A stretch of 64,000 nt of DNA from Pseudomonas fragi (GCF_002269505.1 NZ_NQKQ01000017.1:1-64000); one strand, 5' to 3'. Shown: positions 19,249-30,094, counted from the stretch's first letter. Program-made: numbers and translations. The notes: generated from the sequence alone by a model not told the origin.

Positions 19249-19302
19249 TTGACATTAGCTGCCTAGACAGTAATATTTAGAAACATTACTGCCTAGGCAG
19301 CT
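19249..19302 (+). promoter_or_regulatory. Promoter and twin operators of the MarR-efflux operon
   Basis: TTGACA at 19249-19254 and TAATAT at 19271-19276 are 16 bases apart. An 18-base site, AGCTGCCTAGACAGTAAT (19257-19274), covers the spacer and part of the -10. Its near-exact reverse, ATTACTGCCTAGGCAGCT (19285-19302), covers the likely start site. A partial copy, AGCTGCCTAA, lies at 19231-19240. This is the expected form of an autorepressor operator pair for the MarR protein just downstream. Confidence 0.8.
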
Positions 19303-19315
19303 TCCTGGTGCCCTG

Positions 19316-19789
19316 ATGAAACACTTTCACCCCGATAACTTCCAAAATTGCACCCTGGGTTTGCTCCTGGGGCGCACGGCCATGCTCAAGGACAAGATCA
19401 TTGACCGCCATATGGAGCCTTATGGCATCACGGCGGCGCAGTTCAAGGTGCTGATCATCATGGCCCAGTTTGACGTCGATACCCCGGCCGAGCTCTGTCG
19501 TCACCTGTGTCTGGACAGTGGTTCGATGACGCGCATGCTTGATCGTCTTGAGCAAAAAAACCTGCTGGTTCGCCAGCGCTCCGAGGCTGACCGGCGCCAG
19601 GTGCGGCTGGTGCTGACCGATGATGGCAAGGCCCTGGCAGACCTGCTGCCGAAGGTCGGTGCCGATGCGATGAATCAGTTGGCCAGCGCCATCAGCCCGC
19701 AAGAACTGCAAAGCCTGGAATTGATCCTCAAGAAAATACTGTTGGCAGCGGGCGACCCGATCACTGTCATGCGTTTAGGTGAAAAATGA
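19316..19789 (+). CDS. MarR-family repressor of the efflux operon
   Basis: The 157-residue protein has the MarR winged-helix fold: helices around residues 15-55, a recognition region AELCRHLCLDSGSMTRMLDRL, and the wing SEADRRQVRLVLTDDGKAL. MarR proteins of this kind repress a linked multidrug pump and release DNA on binding small phenolic or drug ligands. The stop overlaps the start of the outer-membrane gene as ATGA, so regulator and pump form one operon. The 18-base operators upstream overlap its own promoter. Confidence 0.88.
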   Translation: MKHFHPDNFQNCTLGLLLGRTAMLKDKIIDRHMEPYGITAAQFKVLIIMAQFDVDTPAELCRHLCLDSGSMTRMLDRLEQKNLLVRQRSEADRRQVRLVLTDDGKALADLLPKVGADAMNQLASAISPQELQSLELILKKILLAAGDPITVMRLGEK

Positions 19790-21261
19790 GCAACAGAACG
19801 CTGCGTACAGGCCTGAGCCTGGTATTTACGTCGATGGTGCTTGCCGGTTGTGCAAGCTACAGCGGGTTGTCTACCGTGGGCGTGAGTCAGGATGCGAAGA
19901 ACCTCAAAGCTTCCAGGACCCTTGAGGGCGTTACGATCAGCCCTGCGGCCTGGCCGCAGAAACACTGGTGGCAAAGCCTGGGTGACGGGCAGCTGGATGG
20001 CCTGATCGAAGAAGCGTTGCGTGACAGCCCGGACATGCAAATTGCCAGCGCCCGTGCTCATCAGGCCAGCGCCGCCGCCGGTGCCGCCGATGCCGCACGC
20101 ATGCCGACCCTGAATGCTGAAGCCGATGTTACGCGTTCGCGGCTGTCGCGCTCTCAGGATCCGACGGGGCAGGGTGGTCGCTATGACACGCTGCGCAACG
20201 CCAGTCTGACCTTTGATTACACCTTTGACCTGTGGGGTGGCCAGCGTGATGCCTGGGAAGCGGCATTGGGCCAGGCCCGCGCGGCCGAAGTCGACAGCCA
20301 GGCCGCAAGCCTGACCCTGGCGGCCGATGTAGCGCGGGGTTACAGCAGCCTCGGGCATGCCTTTATTGTGCTCGACCTGGCCAAAGACGACCTTGAACGC
20401 ACCGGTAAAATGCTGGATTTGAGCAAGCGCCGCCTGCAAGCCGGGATCGACAGCCACTATCAGTACCAGCAGACCGAAAGCCTTGAGGCTAGCTCCCGCG
20501 AGCAGTTGATCAATGCGCAAAAGCAACTCAACAGCGCGCGCATCGCATTGGCGGTGTTGCTGGGCAAGGGGCCGGATCGCGGGGTTGATATCGCGCGTCC
20601 GAAAATTCTCGCCCCGGGCGCCGTGGCATTGCCGAGCACCTTGCCAGCCGAACTGCTGGGCCGGCGTCCCGATTTGGTGGCCGCGCGCTGGCGGGTAGAG
20701 GCGGCCAGCAAGAATATTGCCGCTGCCAAGACCCGCTTTTACCCGAATCTCAATCTGAGCGCGGCGGCAGGTACTCAGTCGTTGCTGGGGGATGCGCTGT
20801 TCGGCTCCGCCAGCCGCTTCCTCAACATTGCCCCGGCGGTGTCGTTGCCGATTTTCGATGGCGGACGCCTGCGTGCAGGGCTGGATGCTGAAGACGCCAA
20901 TTACGACCTGGCGGTGGCGCAGTACAACAAGACACTGGTGAGCGCCTTGGGCGACGTCAGCGACACCCTCGCGCAATTAGGCGCTGTAAAGCAGCAGATC
21001 AACGCTCAGCAGCAGGCCACCCATATCGCCCAGGACTCGTTCGATACCGTGTTGCAACGCTACGGTTCGGGCGTCGGTAACTATCTGGACGTGCTCAGCA
21101 TTGAGCAACAATTGCTTCAGGCCCAGCGCCAGCTGGCCGACCTGAATGCCGAGCAGATCGACCTTTCGATTCAACTGATGCAAGCCCTGGGTGGTGGATT
21201 TGAGCCCGGCACTACAGCCGAGACCGCTCCCACTGAAGTCCTCGCCGGCAGAATAATTTAG
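19786..21261 (+). CDS. NodT-family outer-membrane efflux lipoprotein
   Basis: The 491-residue protein is a TolC/OprM-type channel. Its signal sequence ends in the lipobox LAGC (Cys22), and it contains two long alpha-helical repeats rich in alanine and glutamine, with the characteristic RRPDLVAARWRVEAAS segment. It would form the outer-membrane duct for the EmrA/EmrB pair encoded next. It overlaps the MarR gene and is followed by emrA after nine bases. Confidence 0.88.
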   Translation: MSNRTLRTGLSLVFTSMVLAGCASYSGLSTVGVSQDAKNLKASRTLEGVTISPAAWPQKHWWQSLGDGQLDGLIEEALRDSPDMQIASARAHQASAAAGAADAARMPTLNAEADVTRSRLSRSQDPTGQGGRYDTLRNASLTFDYTFDLWGGQRDAWEAALGQARAAEVDSQAASLTLAADVARGYSSLGHAFIVLDLAKDDLERTGKMLDLSKRRLQAGIDSHYQYQQTESLEASSREQLINAQKQLNSARIALAVLLGKGPDRGVDIARPKILAPGAVALPSTLPAELLGRRPDLVAARWRVEAASKNIAAAKTRFYPNLNLSAAAGTQSLLGDALFGSASRFLNIAPAVSLPIFDGGRLRAGLDAEDANYDLAVAQYNKTLVSALGDVSDTLAQLGAVKQQINAQQQATHIAQDSFDTVLQRYGSGVGNYLDVLSIEQQLLQAQRQLADLNAEQIDLSIQLMQALGGGFEPGTTAETAPTEVLAGRII

Positions 21262-21270
21262 GTATCCGTC

Positions 21271-22476
21271 ATGGCCACTGTGCAAACACCGAATGAAACG
21301 CAACAAACCCAGGACGCTGGCAACCAGCGCAAACGCAAGCTCTGGCTGAGCGGGCTGGCGATTCTGGTCATCCTGCTCGGGCTGGGAGTGTGGGCCTGGC
21401 ATGAGCTGTATGGTCGCTGGAGCGAAAGCACCGACGATGCCTATGTAAATGGCAACGTGGTTGAAATCACGCCGCTGGTCACCGGTACGGTTGTAAGCAT
21501 CGGGGCCGATGATGGCGATCTGGTGCATGAAGGCCAGGTGCTGATTAATTTCGACCCGAGCGATGCGCAGGTCGGCCTGCAAAGTGCCGAGGCCAACCTG
21601 GCGCGTACCGTGCGCCAGGTGCGTGGGCTGTTCAGTGATGTGAAGGGCATGAAGGCCCAGGTTGCTGCGCAGAAAGTTGAAGTGCAAAAAAACCAGGACA
21701 ACTACAACCGTCGTAAAAGCCTGGCGGCTGGCGGGGCCATTTCCCAGGAAGAGCTGTCCCACGCTCGCGATGATCTGTCTTCGGCGCAAAGTGCTCTGCG
21801 CAATGCCGAGCAAAAGCTCGACACGACCAGCGCCCTGGTCGACAACACTGCCGTGGCCGATCACCCGGACGTCAAGGCTGCCGCAGCCCAGTTGCGTCAG
21901 GCGTACCTGGCCAATGCCCGCTCCACCCTGATCGCTCCGGTAACCGGTTATGTGGCCAAGCGTACTGTGCAACTGGGTCAGCGGGTTCAGCCGGGCACGG
22001 CGTTGATGGCGGTGATCCCGCTCAACCAGCTGTGGATCGATGCCAATTTCAAGGAAACCCAGTTGCACAAGATGCGCATCGGCCAGCCGGTGGACATTGA
22101 GTCGGATATTTACGGCAGTAATGTGAAGTACAGCGGCACTATCGACAGTATCGGTGCCGGCACCGGCAGTGCATTTGCCTTGCTGCCTGCGCAAAACGCC
22201 ACGGGCAACTGGATCAAGATTGTCCAGCGCGTGCCGGTGCGTATCCATATCAATGCCGATGAGCTGGCCGAGCATCCACTGCGTGTGGGGCTGTCGACGA
22301 CTGTTGACGTGAATCTGCGCGACCAGACCGGCCCGGTACTGGCCCAGCAACCGCCGCAAAAAGCCTCGTTCAGCACCAACGTGTATGCACAACAATTGGC
22401 CGATGCCGAAGCCCTGATCACGCGCTTGATTGACAGTAATAGCGCCGGGGCAGGCGACATGGCTGCCCAGCGCTGA
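21271..22476 (+). CDS. emrA: EmrA-type membrane fusion protein
   Basis: The 401-residue protein has an N-terminal membrane helix (about residues 27-47) followed by DDAYVNGNVVEITPLVTGTV, the typical HlyD/EmrA biotinyl-lipoyl start. A coiled-coil hairpin follows (about 95-205), then the second half of the lipoyl domain with APVTGYVAKRTVQLGQRV. It bridges the inner-membrane pump and the outer-membrane channel. The drug range cannot be predicted. Confidence 0.9.
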   Translation: MATVQTPNETQQTQDAGNQRKRKLWLSGLAILVILLGLGVWAWHELYGRWSESTDDAYVNGNVVEITPLVTGTVVSIGADDGDLVHEGQVLINFDPSDAQVGLQSAEANLARTVRQVRGLFSDVKGMKAQVAAQKVEVQKNQDNYNRRKSLAAGGAISQEELSHARDDLSSAQSALRNAEQKLDTTSALVDNTAVADHPDVKAAAAQLRQAYLANARSTLIAPVTGYVAKRTVQLGQRVQPGTALMAVIPLNQLWIDANFKETQLHKMRIGQPVDIESDIYGSNVKYSGTIDSIGAGTGSAFALLPAQNATGNWIKIVQRVPVRIHINADELAEHPLRVGLSTTVDVNLRDQTGPVLAQQPPQKASFSTNVYAQQLADAEALITRLIDSNSAGAGDMAAQR

Positions 22477-22539
22477 TTCGCCAATCCATAAGCCTCGCCG
22501 CACAGGCGGGGCTGCATCCCCGGTTTTAAAGGATTTGCG

Positions 22540-24069
22540 ATGAGTACAAACGCGTCTTTTTCCCCTCCCAGCCTGGTAATGGCCACGATCGGCCTGTCGC
22601 TGGCGACCTTTATGCAGGTGCTCGACACCACCATCGCCAACGTTGCCTTGCCTACCATCTCCGGCAATCTGGGGGTGAGTTCGGAGCAGGGAACGTGGGT
22701 AATTACCTCATTTGCGGTGAGTAACGCGATTGCCTTGCCGTTGACCGGCTGGCTGAGCCGGCGTTTCGGTGAAGTGAAGTTGTTTCTGTGGGCCACGATG
22801 CTGTTCGTGCTGGCCTCGTTCCTGTGCGGTATTTCGACGTCGATGCCCGAGCTGGTCGGGTTTCGCGTGCTCCAGGGGTTGGTAGCGGGGCCGCTGTACC
22901 CTATGACCCAGACCCTGCTGATTGCAGTCTACCCCCCGGCAAAAAGGGGGATGGCATTGGCATTGCTGGCGATGGTCACGGTGGTTGCACCGATTGCCGG
23001 GCCCATTCTGGGCGGATGGATTACTGACAGTTACAGTTGGCCGTGGATCTTCTTTATCAATATCCCGATCGGCATCTTTGCCGTGATGGTGGTTCGCCAG
23101 CAACTCAAGGCACGCCCGGTGGTGATTACCCGTCAACCGATGGATTACGTGGGGCTTATCACCCTGATCATTGGTGTGGGCGCGCTGCAGATCGTGCTCG
23201 ACAAAGGCAATGACCTGGACTGGTTCGAGTCCAGTTTCATCCTTTTGGGCACGGCGTTGTCGGTAGTGGCACTGGCGGCCTTTATCATTTGGGAAATGAC
23301 CGACAAACATCCGATCGTCAATCTGCGTCTGTTTGCGCACCGCAATTTCCGTATCGGCACCATTGTGCTGGTGCTGGGTTATGCCGGCTTCTTTGGTATC
23401 AACCTGATTTTGCCGCAATGGCTACAGACGCAGATGGGCTATACCGCCACCTGGGCCGGGCTGGCAGTGGCGCCGATCGGGATCTTGCCGGTCTTGATGT
23501 CGCCATTTGTGGGCAAGTACGCGAATAAATTCGACTTGCGCCTGCTGGCCGGATTGGCCTTTCTGGCCATTGGCCTGAGTTGCTTTATGCGCGCCGAGTT
23601 CACCAATCAGGTGGATTTCCAGCATATCGCGATGGTGCAACTGTTTATGGGGATTGGCGTGGCGCTGTTCTTTATGCCGACGCTGACTATTTTGATGTCG
23701 GATTTGCCGCCGCATCAGATCGCCGATGGTGCCGGGCTGGCGACCTTCCTGCGTACATTGGGCGGCAGCTTCGCGGCGTCCCTGACCACCTGGATCTGGA
23801 TTCGCCGGGCTGACCAGCACCATGCCTATATGAGTGAAAGCATCAGTGCCTATGACCCTGTGACCCGCCATACGCTCGAAAGCCTGGGCGGTGCAAGTAC
23901 ACCAGCCTATGCCCAGATGGACCAGATTCTGACCAGTCAGGCGTATATGTTCTCCACCGTGGACTACTTCACCATGATGGGCTGGCTGTTTATGGGCTTG
24001 ATTCTGCTGGTGTGGCTGGCCAAACCGCCGTTTGCAGCGAAGGCGGGGCCGGCGACCAGCGGGCATTGA
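22540..24069 (+). CDS. emrB: EmrB/QacA-type MFS drug exporter (DHA2, 14 helices)
   Basis: The 509-residue protein starts with the DHA2 signature, in which LDTTIANVALPTISG lies in helix 1, followed by WVITSFAVSNAIALPLTGWL. The length fits 14 membrane helices. It uses the proton gradient to drive export through EmrA and the lipoprotein channel. AAAGGA precedes the ATG. It is the last gene of the MarR-led operon; an inverted repeat follows. Confidence 0.92.
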   Translation: MSTNASFSPPSLVMATIGLSLATFMQVLDTTIANVALPTISGNLGVSSEQGTWVITSFAVSNAIALPLTGWLSRRFGEVKLFLWATMLFVLASFLCGISTSMPELVGFRVLQGLVAGPLYPMTQTLLIAVYPPAKRGMALALLAMVTVVAPIAGPILGGWITDSYSWPWIFFINIPIGIFAVMVVRQQLKARPVVITRQPMDYVGLITLIIGVGALQIVLDKGNDLDWFESSFILLGTALSVVALAAFIIWEMTDKHPIVNLRLFAHRNFRIGTIVLVLGYAGFFGINLILPQWLQTQMGYTATWAGLAVAPIGILPVLMSPFVGKYANKFDLRLLAGLAFLAIGLSCFMRAEFTNQVDFQHIAMVQLFMGIGVALFFMPTLTILMSDLPPHQIADGAGLATFLRTLGGSFAASLTTWIWIRRADQHHAYMSESISAYDPVTRHTLESLGGASTPAYAQMDQILTSQAYMFSTVDYFTMMGWLFMGLILLVWLAKPPFAAKAGPATSGH

Positions 24070-24078
24070 TGTAGGTCT

Positions 24079-24229
24079 TTTGCCCTCACCCCAGCCCTCT
24101 CCCGGAGGGAGAGGGGGCTGATCGAGTCGTTTTTGGATTCAGTGCAAGGGTTTCAGATTGTTGAGAGTTCAGAATATCCCCCAATCAGTTCCCTCTCCCT
24201 CTGGGAGAGGGCTAGGGTGAGGGGCTTTT
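24079..24229. repeat. Long inverted repeat, GCCCTCACCCCAGCCCTCTCCC type
   Basis: The left arm reads GCCCTCACCCCAGCCCTCTC and onward; the right arm is its imperfect reverse complement ending GAGGGGC. Each arm holds its own small hairpin of CCCTCTCCC/GGGAGAGGG form. The centre, about 75 bases, shows no gene. Such elements are common between convergent genes in Pseudomonas, as here between emrB and lpxH. Confidence 0.8.
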
Positions 24230-24233
24230 GACT

Positions 24234-24962
24234 CTAGGCAGGCGCAAAATCAAACGGCATCAGCTGCATGCCTTGCTCATCCACTTGCAGTACCCAGCCT
24301 TGATGGTCCCAGTCACCCAGCACAATACGCCGGGCGGCCTGTTCGCCGATCTGCAGTTTATGAATCGCCGGGCGGTGGGTGTGGCCGTGAATCAGGGTAC
24401 GCACACCAAATTGCGCCATGATCCGGGGTACTTCCTCGGCAGTCACGTCAACGATGTCGTTGGCTTTCATGCGGGTTTGTGCGCGGCTTTCGCTGCGCAG
24501 CTTTCGCGCCAGTTTGTGCCGTGTGCTCAGTGGCAGGTGCCGCAGGACCCACAAAGTGACGGGGTTGCGCAGGATGCGTCGCAGGCGCATATAGGCTTCG
24601 TCGCGGGTACACAGGCTGTCGCCGTGCATCAGCAACACCGGCTCGCCGTAGAAGTCGACCACGCAGGGGTCTTTGATCAGGGTGCAGCCAGCCGCTTTGC
24701 AAAAGGCCTGGCCAAGTAAAAAGTCGCGGTTGCCGTGCATCAGAAAAATCTGCGTGCCGGTCTCGCTGAGTGTTCGTAGCGCTTCACAGATCGAGCGCTG
24801 ATAGGGTGTCATGGCATCGTCGCCAATCCAGGCTTCAAAAAAATCGCCCAGGATGTAGAGCGCCTGAGCCGAGCGCGCACGCCCGGTCAGGAAATCCAGA
24901 AACGCCCGGGTTATGTCCGGGCGCTCCTCTTCCAGATGCAAATCTGAAATCAGCAGTATCAC
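24234..24962 (-). CDS. lpxH: UDP-2,3-diacylglucosamine diphosphatase LpxH
   Basis: LpxH removes UMP from UDP-2,3-diacylglucosamine in lipid A synthesis at the inner membrane face. The 242-residue protein has the metallophosphatase motifs SDLHL (Asp7, His9), [11 protein letters not shown] (Asp40), HGNRD (78-80) and GHTHRP. It starts with GTG at 24962, overlapping the ppiB stop as GTGA, so the two are translated as a coupled pair. Confidence 0.95.
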   Translation of the reverse strand: MILLISDLHLEEERPDITRAFLDFLTGRARSAQALYILGDFFEAWIGDDAMTPYQRSICEALRTLSETGTQIFLMHGNRDFLLGQAFCKAAGCTLIKDPCVVDFYGEPVLLMHGDSLCTRDEAYMRLRRILRNPVTLWVLRHLPLSTRHKLARKLRSESRAQTRMKANDIVDVTAEEVPRIMAQFGVRTLIHGHTHRPAIHKLQIGEQAARRIVLGDWDHQGWVLQVDEQGMQLMPFDFAPA

Positions 24963-25462
24963 TCAATGATCTCTGCTTTCTCGACGATCACGTCTTCTTT
25001 TGGCACGTCCTGGTGGCCGGCTTTGGAAGTGGTGGCAACGCCTTTGATCTTGTCTACTACGTCCTGGCCTTCAACGACTTTACCGAATACGGCGTAGCCC
25101 CAACCCTGAGCGGTTTTGCCGCTGTGGTTCAGGAAGCTGTTGTCAGCCACGTTGATGAAGAACTGGGCGGAAGCCGAATGCGGCTCCATGGTGCGAGCCA
25201 TGGCCACGGTGTACTTCTCGTTTGGCAGGCCGTTGTCAGCTTCGTTCTGGATGCTTGGGCGCTTGTCTTTCTTTTCTTTCATGCCTGGCTCAAAACCGCC
25301 GCCCTGGATCATGAAGTTGCCGATGACACGGTGGAAAACAGTGTTTTCGTAGTGGCCGGCTTTTACGTATTCGATGAAGTTGGCCACGGTGATCGGGGCT
25401 TTTTCAGCGTTCAGTTCGATCACGATGTCGCCGTGGTTGGTGCTCAGTTTTACTTGGGTCAT
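24959..25462 (-). CDS. ppiB: Cytoplasmic peptidyl-prolyl isomerase PpiB
   Basis: This 167-residue cyclophilin has [18 protein letters not shown] and the [18 protein letters not shown] segment of the catalytic core. It lacks a signal peptide, so it acts in the cytoplasm. It catalyses proline isomerisation during folding. The arrangement ppiB-lpxH on one strand with divergent glnS is the same as in PAO1. The 277-base gap to glnS holds the divergent promoters, none of which I can place firmly. Confidence 0.95.
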   Translation of the reverse strand: MTQVKLSTNHGDIVIELNAEKAPITVANFIEYVKAGHYENTVFHRVIGNFMIQGGGFEPGMKEKKDKRPSIQNEADNGLPNEKYTVAMARTMEPHSASAQFFINVADNSFLNHSGKTAQGWGYAVFGKVVEGQDVVDKIKGVATTSKAGHQDVPKEDVIVEKAEIIE

Positions 25463-25739
25463 GGTCGTATCGCTCTATCAGAGAATTCGTCGGGCCAGGG
25501 GGCGGGGTGAACACACCTCAATCCCCCGGGCTGGCTGGGTAGATACAGCCGCGGGCGGAGTTTAGCGTGCTCGCACGGCATTTCGATGGTGTTTTTGCCA
25601 TATGGGGACTAAAAGCCGGCATTTCAATCGCTTTGATTGAGCACCTGCTCTGTCAGTGACTTGACGGCATCGGCTATGATAGGCGCTTTGATTTAGTCGG
25701 CCGACCCAGGCCGCGCACCCTGTTACGTTCAAGGATCCT

Positions 25740-27437
25740 ATGAGCAAGCCCACTGTCGACCCCACTCTGAATCCAAAGGCTGGCCCTGCTGTCCCGGCTA
25801 ACTTCCTGCGTCCAATCGTTCAGGCGGACCTAGACTCGGGTAAATACACGCAGATCGTGACCCGCTTTCCGCCGGAGCCTAATGGCTATCTGCACATCGG
25901 TCACGCCAAATCCATTTGTGTGAACTTCGGGCTGGCTCAGGAATTCGGCGGCGTAACGCATTTGCGTTTTGACGATACCAACCCGGCCAAGGAAGACCAG
26001 GAGTACATCGACGCCATCGAAAGCGACGTCAAGTGGCTGGGCTTTGAGTGGTCTGGCGAAGTGCGTTATGCCTCGCAATATTTCGACCAGTTGCACGAGT
26101 GGGCGATTTACCTGATTAAAGAAGGTAAAGCCTATGTCTGCGACCTGACCCCCGAGCAAGCCAAGGAATACCGCGGCAGCTTGACCGAGCCTGGCAAGAA
26201 CAGCCCGTTCCGCGACCGCAGCGTCGAAGAGAACCTGGACCTGTTCGCCCGCATGACCGCCGGTGAGTTTGAAGACGGCAAATGCGTACTGCGTGCCAAG
26301 ATCGACATGGCCTCGCCGAACATGAACCTGCGCGACCCGATCATGTACCGCATCCGTCACGCCCATCACCACCAGACCGGTGACAAATGGTGCATTTACC
26401 CGAACTATGACTTCACCCACGGGCAGTCGGATGCCATCGAAGGCATCACTCACTCGATCTGCACCCTGGAGTTCGAAAGCCACCGTCCGCTGTACGAATG
26501 GTTCCTGGACAGCCTGCCAGTGCCGGCGCACCCGCGTCAGTACGAATTCAGCCGTCTGAACCTGAACTACACCATCACCAGCAAGCGCAAGCTCAAGCAA
26601 CTGGTCGATGAAAAGCACGTCAACGGCTGGGATGATCCACGCATGTCGACGCTGTCGGGTTTCCGCCGTCGCGGTTACACGCCCAAGTCGATCCGCAATT
26701 TCTGCGATATGGTCGGCACCAACCGTTCCGACGGCGTAGTGGACTTCGGCATGCTGGAATTCAGCATTCGTGACGATCTGGACCACAGCGCGCCGCGTGC
26801 CATGTGCGTGCTGCGTCCGCTGAAAGTGATCATCACCAACTACCCTGAAGACAAGGTTGAAAACCTTGAGCTGCCTTGCCATCCGAAAGAAGACATGGGT
26901 GTACGGGTATTGCCGTTCGCCCGTGAAATCTACATCGATCGTGAAGACTTCATGGAAGAGCCGCCAAAAGGTTACAAGCGCCTTGAGCCTGCGGGCGAAG
27001 TGCGTTTGCGCGGCAGCTATGTGATCCGTGCCGACGAAGCAATCAAGGATGCCGATGGCAACATCGTTGAGCTGCATTGCTCGTACGACCCTGAAACCCT
27101 GGGCAAAAACCCGGAAGGTCGCAAGGTCAAAGGTGTTGTGCACTGGGTGCCGGCAGCTGCCAGCGTCGAGTGCGAAGTGCGTTTGTATGATCGTCTGTTC
27201 CGTTCGCCGAACCCTGAAAAGGCCGAAGACGGCGCAGGCTTCCTGGAAAACATCAACCCTGACTCGCTGCAGGTACTGACGGGTTGTCGTGCTGAACCCT
27301 CGCTGGGCAATGCACAGCCGGAAGACCGTTTCCAGTTCGAGCGCGAAGGCTACTTCTGCGCAGATATCAAGGACTCGAAACCCGGTCACCCGGTATTCAA
27401 CCGTACCGTGACCCTGCGTGATTCGTGGGGCCAGTGA
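25740..27437 (+). CDS. glnS: Glutaminyl-tRNA synthetase
   Basis: This class I synthetase of 565 residues has the HIGH motif in [12 protein letters not shown] and the KMSKS-like loop in [11 protein letters not shown], followed by the beta-barrel anticodon domains. It charges tRNA-Gln in the cytoplasm. The N-terminus has a short extension before the catalytic core. It is followed by cysS after 22 bases, as in PAO1, and the two are probably co-transcribed. Confidence 0.97.
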   Translation: MSKPTVDPTLNPKAGPAVPANFLRPIVQADLDSGKYTQIVTRFPPEPNGYLHIGHAKSICVNFGLAQEFGGVTHLRFDDTNPAKEDQEYIDAIESDVKWLGFEWSGEVRYASQYFDQLHEWAIYLIKEGKAYVCDLTPEQAKEYRGSLTEPGKNSPFRDRSVEENLDLFARMTAGEFEDGKCVLRAKIDMASPNMNLRDPIMYRIRHAHHHQTGDKWCIYPNYDFTHGQSDAIEGITHSICTLEFESHRPLYEWFLDSLPVPAHPRQYEFSRLNLNYTITSKRKLKQLVDEKHVNGWDDPRMSTLSGFRRRGYTPKSIRNFCDMVGTNRSDGVVDFGMLEFSIRDDLDHSAPRAMCVLRPLKVIITNYPEDKVENLELPCHPKEDMGVRVLPFAREIYIDREDFMEEPPKGYKRLEPAGEVRLRGSYVIRADEAIKDADGNIVELHCSYDPETLGKNPEGRKVKGVVHWVPAAASVECEVRLYDRLFRSPNPEKAEDGAGFLENINPDSLQVLTGCRAEPSLGNAQPEDRFQFEREGYFCADIKDSKPGHPVFNRTVTLRDSWGQ

Positions 27438-27459
27438 TCAAGTTTTGAAGGAACAAGCC

Positions 27460-28842
27460 GTGCTTACGATCTACAACACGCTCACCAAGAGCAAAGAAGT
27501 TTTCAAGCCGCTGGACGGCAACAATGTGCGCATGTACGTGTGCGGCATGACTGTGTACGACTACTGCCACATCGGCCATGGTCGCAGCATGATTGCCTTC
27601 GATCTGGTGACCCGCTGGTTACGCTTCAGCGGCTACAACCTGACCTACGTGCGCAACATTACGGACATCGAAGACAAGATCATCAATCGTGCCCGCAAAA
27701 ACGGCGAGCCTTTTGAAGCGCTGACCGAGCGCATGACTGCGGCAATGCATGAAGACGAAGCGCGCCTCAATATCCTCAAGCCGGATATGGAGCCTCGTGC
27801 CACGGACCATATTCCTGGTATGCACGCGATGATCCAGACCCTGATCGACAAGGGTTACGCCTATGCCCCGGGCAATGGTGACGTGTACTACCGCGTTGCC
27901 AAGTTCATGGGTTACGGCAAGCTGTCGCGCAAAAAGATCGAAGATCTGCGCATCGGCGCGCGCATCGAGGTCGACGAGGCCAAGGAAGATCCGCTGGACT
28001 TCGTGTTGTGGAAAGGCGTCAAGCCGGGCGAGCCGAGCTGGGAGTCGCCGTGGGGTCCGGGTCGTCCGGGCTGGCATATTGAATGCTCGGTAATGTCCAC
28101 CTGCTGCCTGGGCGAGACGTTCGATATTCACGGCGGCGGCAGCGACCTTGAGTTTCCGCACCATGAGAACGAAATCGCGCAAAGCGAGGCGGCAACGGGT
28201 AAAACCTATGCCAATACGTGGATGCACTGCGGGATGATTCGTATCAATGGCGAGAAGATGTCCAAGTCCTTGAACAACTTCTTCACCATTCGCGACGTTC
28301 TGGAGAAATATCACCCGGAGGTGGTGCGTTATCTGTTGGTGTCGAGCCACTACCGTAGCTCGATCAACTACTCCGAAGACAATCTCAAGGATGCCAAGGC
28401 AGCCCTTGATCGCTTCTATAACGCACTGAAAGGCTTGCCCAAGGTTGCTCCGGCCGGTGGTGAAGCCTTTGTTGAGCGCTTTACCCAGGTCATGAACGAC
28501 GACTTCGGTACGCCGGAAGCCTGTGCGGTGCTGTTCGAGATGGTTCGCGAGATCAACCGCTTGCGCGAAACCGATCTGCAGGCGGCTGCCGGTCTGGCGG
28601 CGCGCCTCAAGCAGTTGGCCGATGTGCTGGGTGTGTTGCAGCTTGAAGCTGATGACTTTCTGCAGGCCGGTGCTGAGGGTAAGATCGATGCGACCCAGGT
28701 GGATGCGTTGATCGAAGCGCGTCTGGCGGCTCGTGCTGCCAAGGACTGGGCGGAGTCTGACCGTATCCGTGATCAGCTCACGGCAATGGGTGTTGTGCTG
28801 GAAGACGGTAAGGGCGGGACAACCTGGCGGCTGGCTGACTAG
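27460..28842 (+). CDS. cysS: Cysteinyl-tRNA synthetase
   Basis: The 460-residue class I synthetase begins [14 protein letters not shown]. It has the zinc-binding cysteine of [17 protein letters not shown] together with the HIGH motif, and KMSKSLNNF as the KMSKS loop. I chose the GTG at 27460, which has GAAGGAA upstream; the frame is open to 27418 but that part overlaps the end of glnS. A strong terminator follows. Confidence 0.96.
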   Translation: MLTIYNTLTKSKEVFKPLDGNNVRMYVCGMTVYDYCHIGHGRSMIAFDLVTRWLRFSGYNLTYVRNITDIEDKIINRARKNGEPFEALTERMTAAMHEDEARLNILKPDMEPRATDHIPGMHAMIQTLIDKGYAYAPGNGDVYYRVAKFMGYGKLSRKKIEDLRIGARIEVDEAKEDPLDFVLWKGVKPGEPSWESPWGPGRPGWHIECSVMSTCCLGETFDIHGGGSDLEFPHHENEIAQSEAATGKTYANTWMHCGMIRINGEKMSKSLNNFFTIRDVLEKYHPEVVRYLLVSSHYRSSINYSEDNLKDAKAALDRFYNALKGLPKVAPAGGEAFVERFTQVMNDDFGTPEACAVLFEMVREINRLRETDLQAAAGLAARLKQLADVLGVLQLEADDFLQAGAEGKIDATQVDALIEARLAARAAKDWAESDRIRDQLTAMGVVLEDGKGGTTWRLAD

Positions 28843-28860
28843 GTTTCCCGTTGTGTGAAC

Positions 28861-28885
28861 AAAAGCCCGCCCAGTGCGGGCTTTT
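28861..28885 (+). terminator. Intrinsic terminator of cysS
   Basis: AAAAGCCCGC and GCGGGCTTTT form a stem with a short loop followed by a T-rich tail, 18 bases after the cysS stop. Confidence 0.85.
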
Positions 28886-28910
28886 GTTTGTCTGTCTTTT
28901 ATCGGTGGCA

Positions 28911-28942
28911 ATAAAAACGGCACCCTAAGGTGCCGTTTATTT
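28911..28942 (-). terminator. Intrinsic terminator of folD
   Basis: The stem ACGGCACC/GGTGCCGT with a four-base loop is followed, in the minus-strand direction, by a T-run, and lies just after the folD stop. Confidence 0.8.
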
Positions 28943-28959
28943 TGCAGCGCTTTGCACGA

Positions 28960-29814
28960 TCAGTCGTGCAGTGTTTCGGCCGCGTACAGCGTGTTTTCCA
29001 ACAGGCAGGCACGAGTCATCGGGCCTACGCCGCCCGGTACCGGGGTGATCCAGCCGGCGCGGGGCAGGGCAGTCTCGTACACCACGTCGCCCACCAGCTT
29101 GCCATCCGCCTGGCGGTTGATGCCCACGTCGATCACGATGGCGCCTTCCTTGATCCATTCGCCCTTGACCAGGCCAGGCTTGCCGGCAGCTACCACCACC
29201 AGGTCGGCGCGGCCAACGTGGCCGGCCAGATCCTTGGTGAAACGGTGAGTTACCGTCACGGTGCAGCCAGCCAGCAGCAGCTCCATCGCCATCGGGCGGC
29301 CAACGATGTTGGACGCGCCGACAATCACTGCGTCCATGCCGTACAGATCCTGACCGGTGCTTTCCAGCAGGGCCATGATGCCTTTGGGGGTGCATGGACG
29401 CAGCAGCGGGATACGCTGTGCCAGGCGGCCGACGTTATAAGGGTGGAAACCGTCGACGTCTTTGTCCGGACGAATGCGCTCCAGCAGTTTGGAGGCGTCC
29501 AGATGGGCGGGCAATGGCAGTTGCAGCAGGATGCCGTCGATGTTCGCGTCGTCATTAAGACGGTCGATCAGGTCGGTAAGGTCCTGTTGGGTGGTGTCAG
29601 AAGGCAGGTCATAGGCTTGGGACAGAAAGCCTACCTCTTCGCAGTCTTTACGCTTGTGCGAAACATAAACCTGGGAAGCAGGATCGCTGCCGACCAGAAT
29701 CACTGCCAGACCAGGGGTGCGCAGGCCTTGCTCGTGACGCTCGGCGACACGTTTGGCAATCTGCTGGCGCAGGCTGGCGGCGATCGCTTTACCGTCGATT
29801 AGTTGTGCAGTCAT
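28960..29814 (-). CDS. folD: Methylenetetrahydrofolate dehydrogenase/cyclohydrolase FolD
   Basis: This bifunctional enzyme interconverts methylene-, methenyl- and formyl-tetrahydrofolate. The 284-residue protein has [14 protein letters not shown] with the catalytic lysine, the QLPLPAHLD motif, and the NADP site motif [18 protein letters not shown]. The ATG at 29814 matches the family start [10 protein letters not shown]. It is divergent from the tRNA cluster across a 280-base gap. Confidence 0.96.
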   Translation of the reverse strand: MTAQLIDGKAIAASLRQQIAKRVAERHEQGLRTPGLAVILVGSDPASQVYVSHKRKDCEEVGFLSQAYDLPSDTTQQDLTDLIDRLNDDANIDGILLQLPLPAHLDASKLLERIRPDKDVDGFHPYNVGRLAQRIPLLRPCTPKGIMALLESTGQDLYGMDAVIVGASNIVGRPMAMELLLAGCTVTVTHRFTKDLAGHVGRADLVVVAAGKPGLVKGEWIKEGAIVIDVGINRQADGKLVGDVVYETALPRAGWITPVPGGVGPMTRACLLENTLYAAETLHD

Positions 29815-29946
29815 TACGCGTGATTAACCATCGTAAAGGGTGGAAAAAGGACGTGCATTCTCGCATGCCATGGCGTGAGGGCAAAGGCGCCTGGTCTGTT
29901 TATTGCCCTAACTCCTTTATATTTCTAAACTTTTTTTAAAAAACAG

Positions 29947-29973
29947 TTGACGGGTTACGGGCTCACCTATAAC
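29947..29973 (+). promoter_or_regulatory. Probable promoter of the tRNA operon
   Basis: TTGACG at 29947-29952 and TATAAC at 29968-29973 lie 15 bases apart, after an A/T-rich upstream stretch. Transcription would begin near 29980, about 115 bases before the first tRNA. The spacer is shorter than ideal. Confidence 0.45.
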
Positions 29974-30094
29974 ATTCGTCGCACTTGTCGGGCACAGCCT
30001 AGCACTGGTTAAGAAGGTAGAGCGAAGTTGTTGTCCAGCTTGGTGATACTGAAGGCAATTGGTTTGTAGTCGTCAAAGAATACAGGCTAACAAT

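Noticed and set aside
24079..24229. CRISPR-like or prophage attachment repeat
   Set aside because: There is only one inverted pair and no spacers or mobile genes; it fits a common intergenic palindrome.
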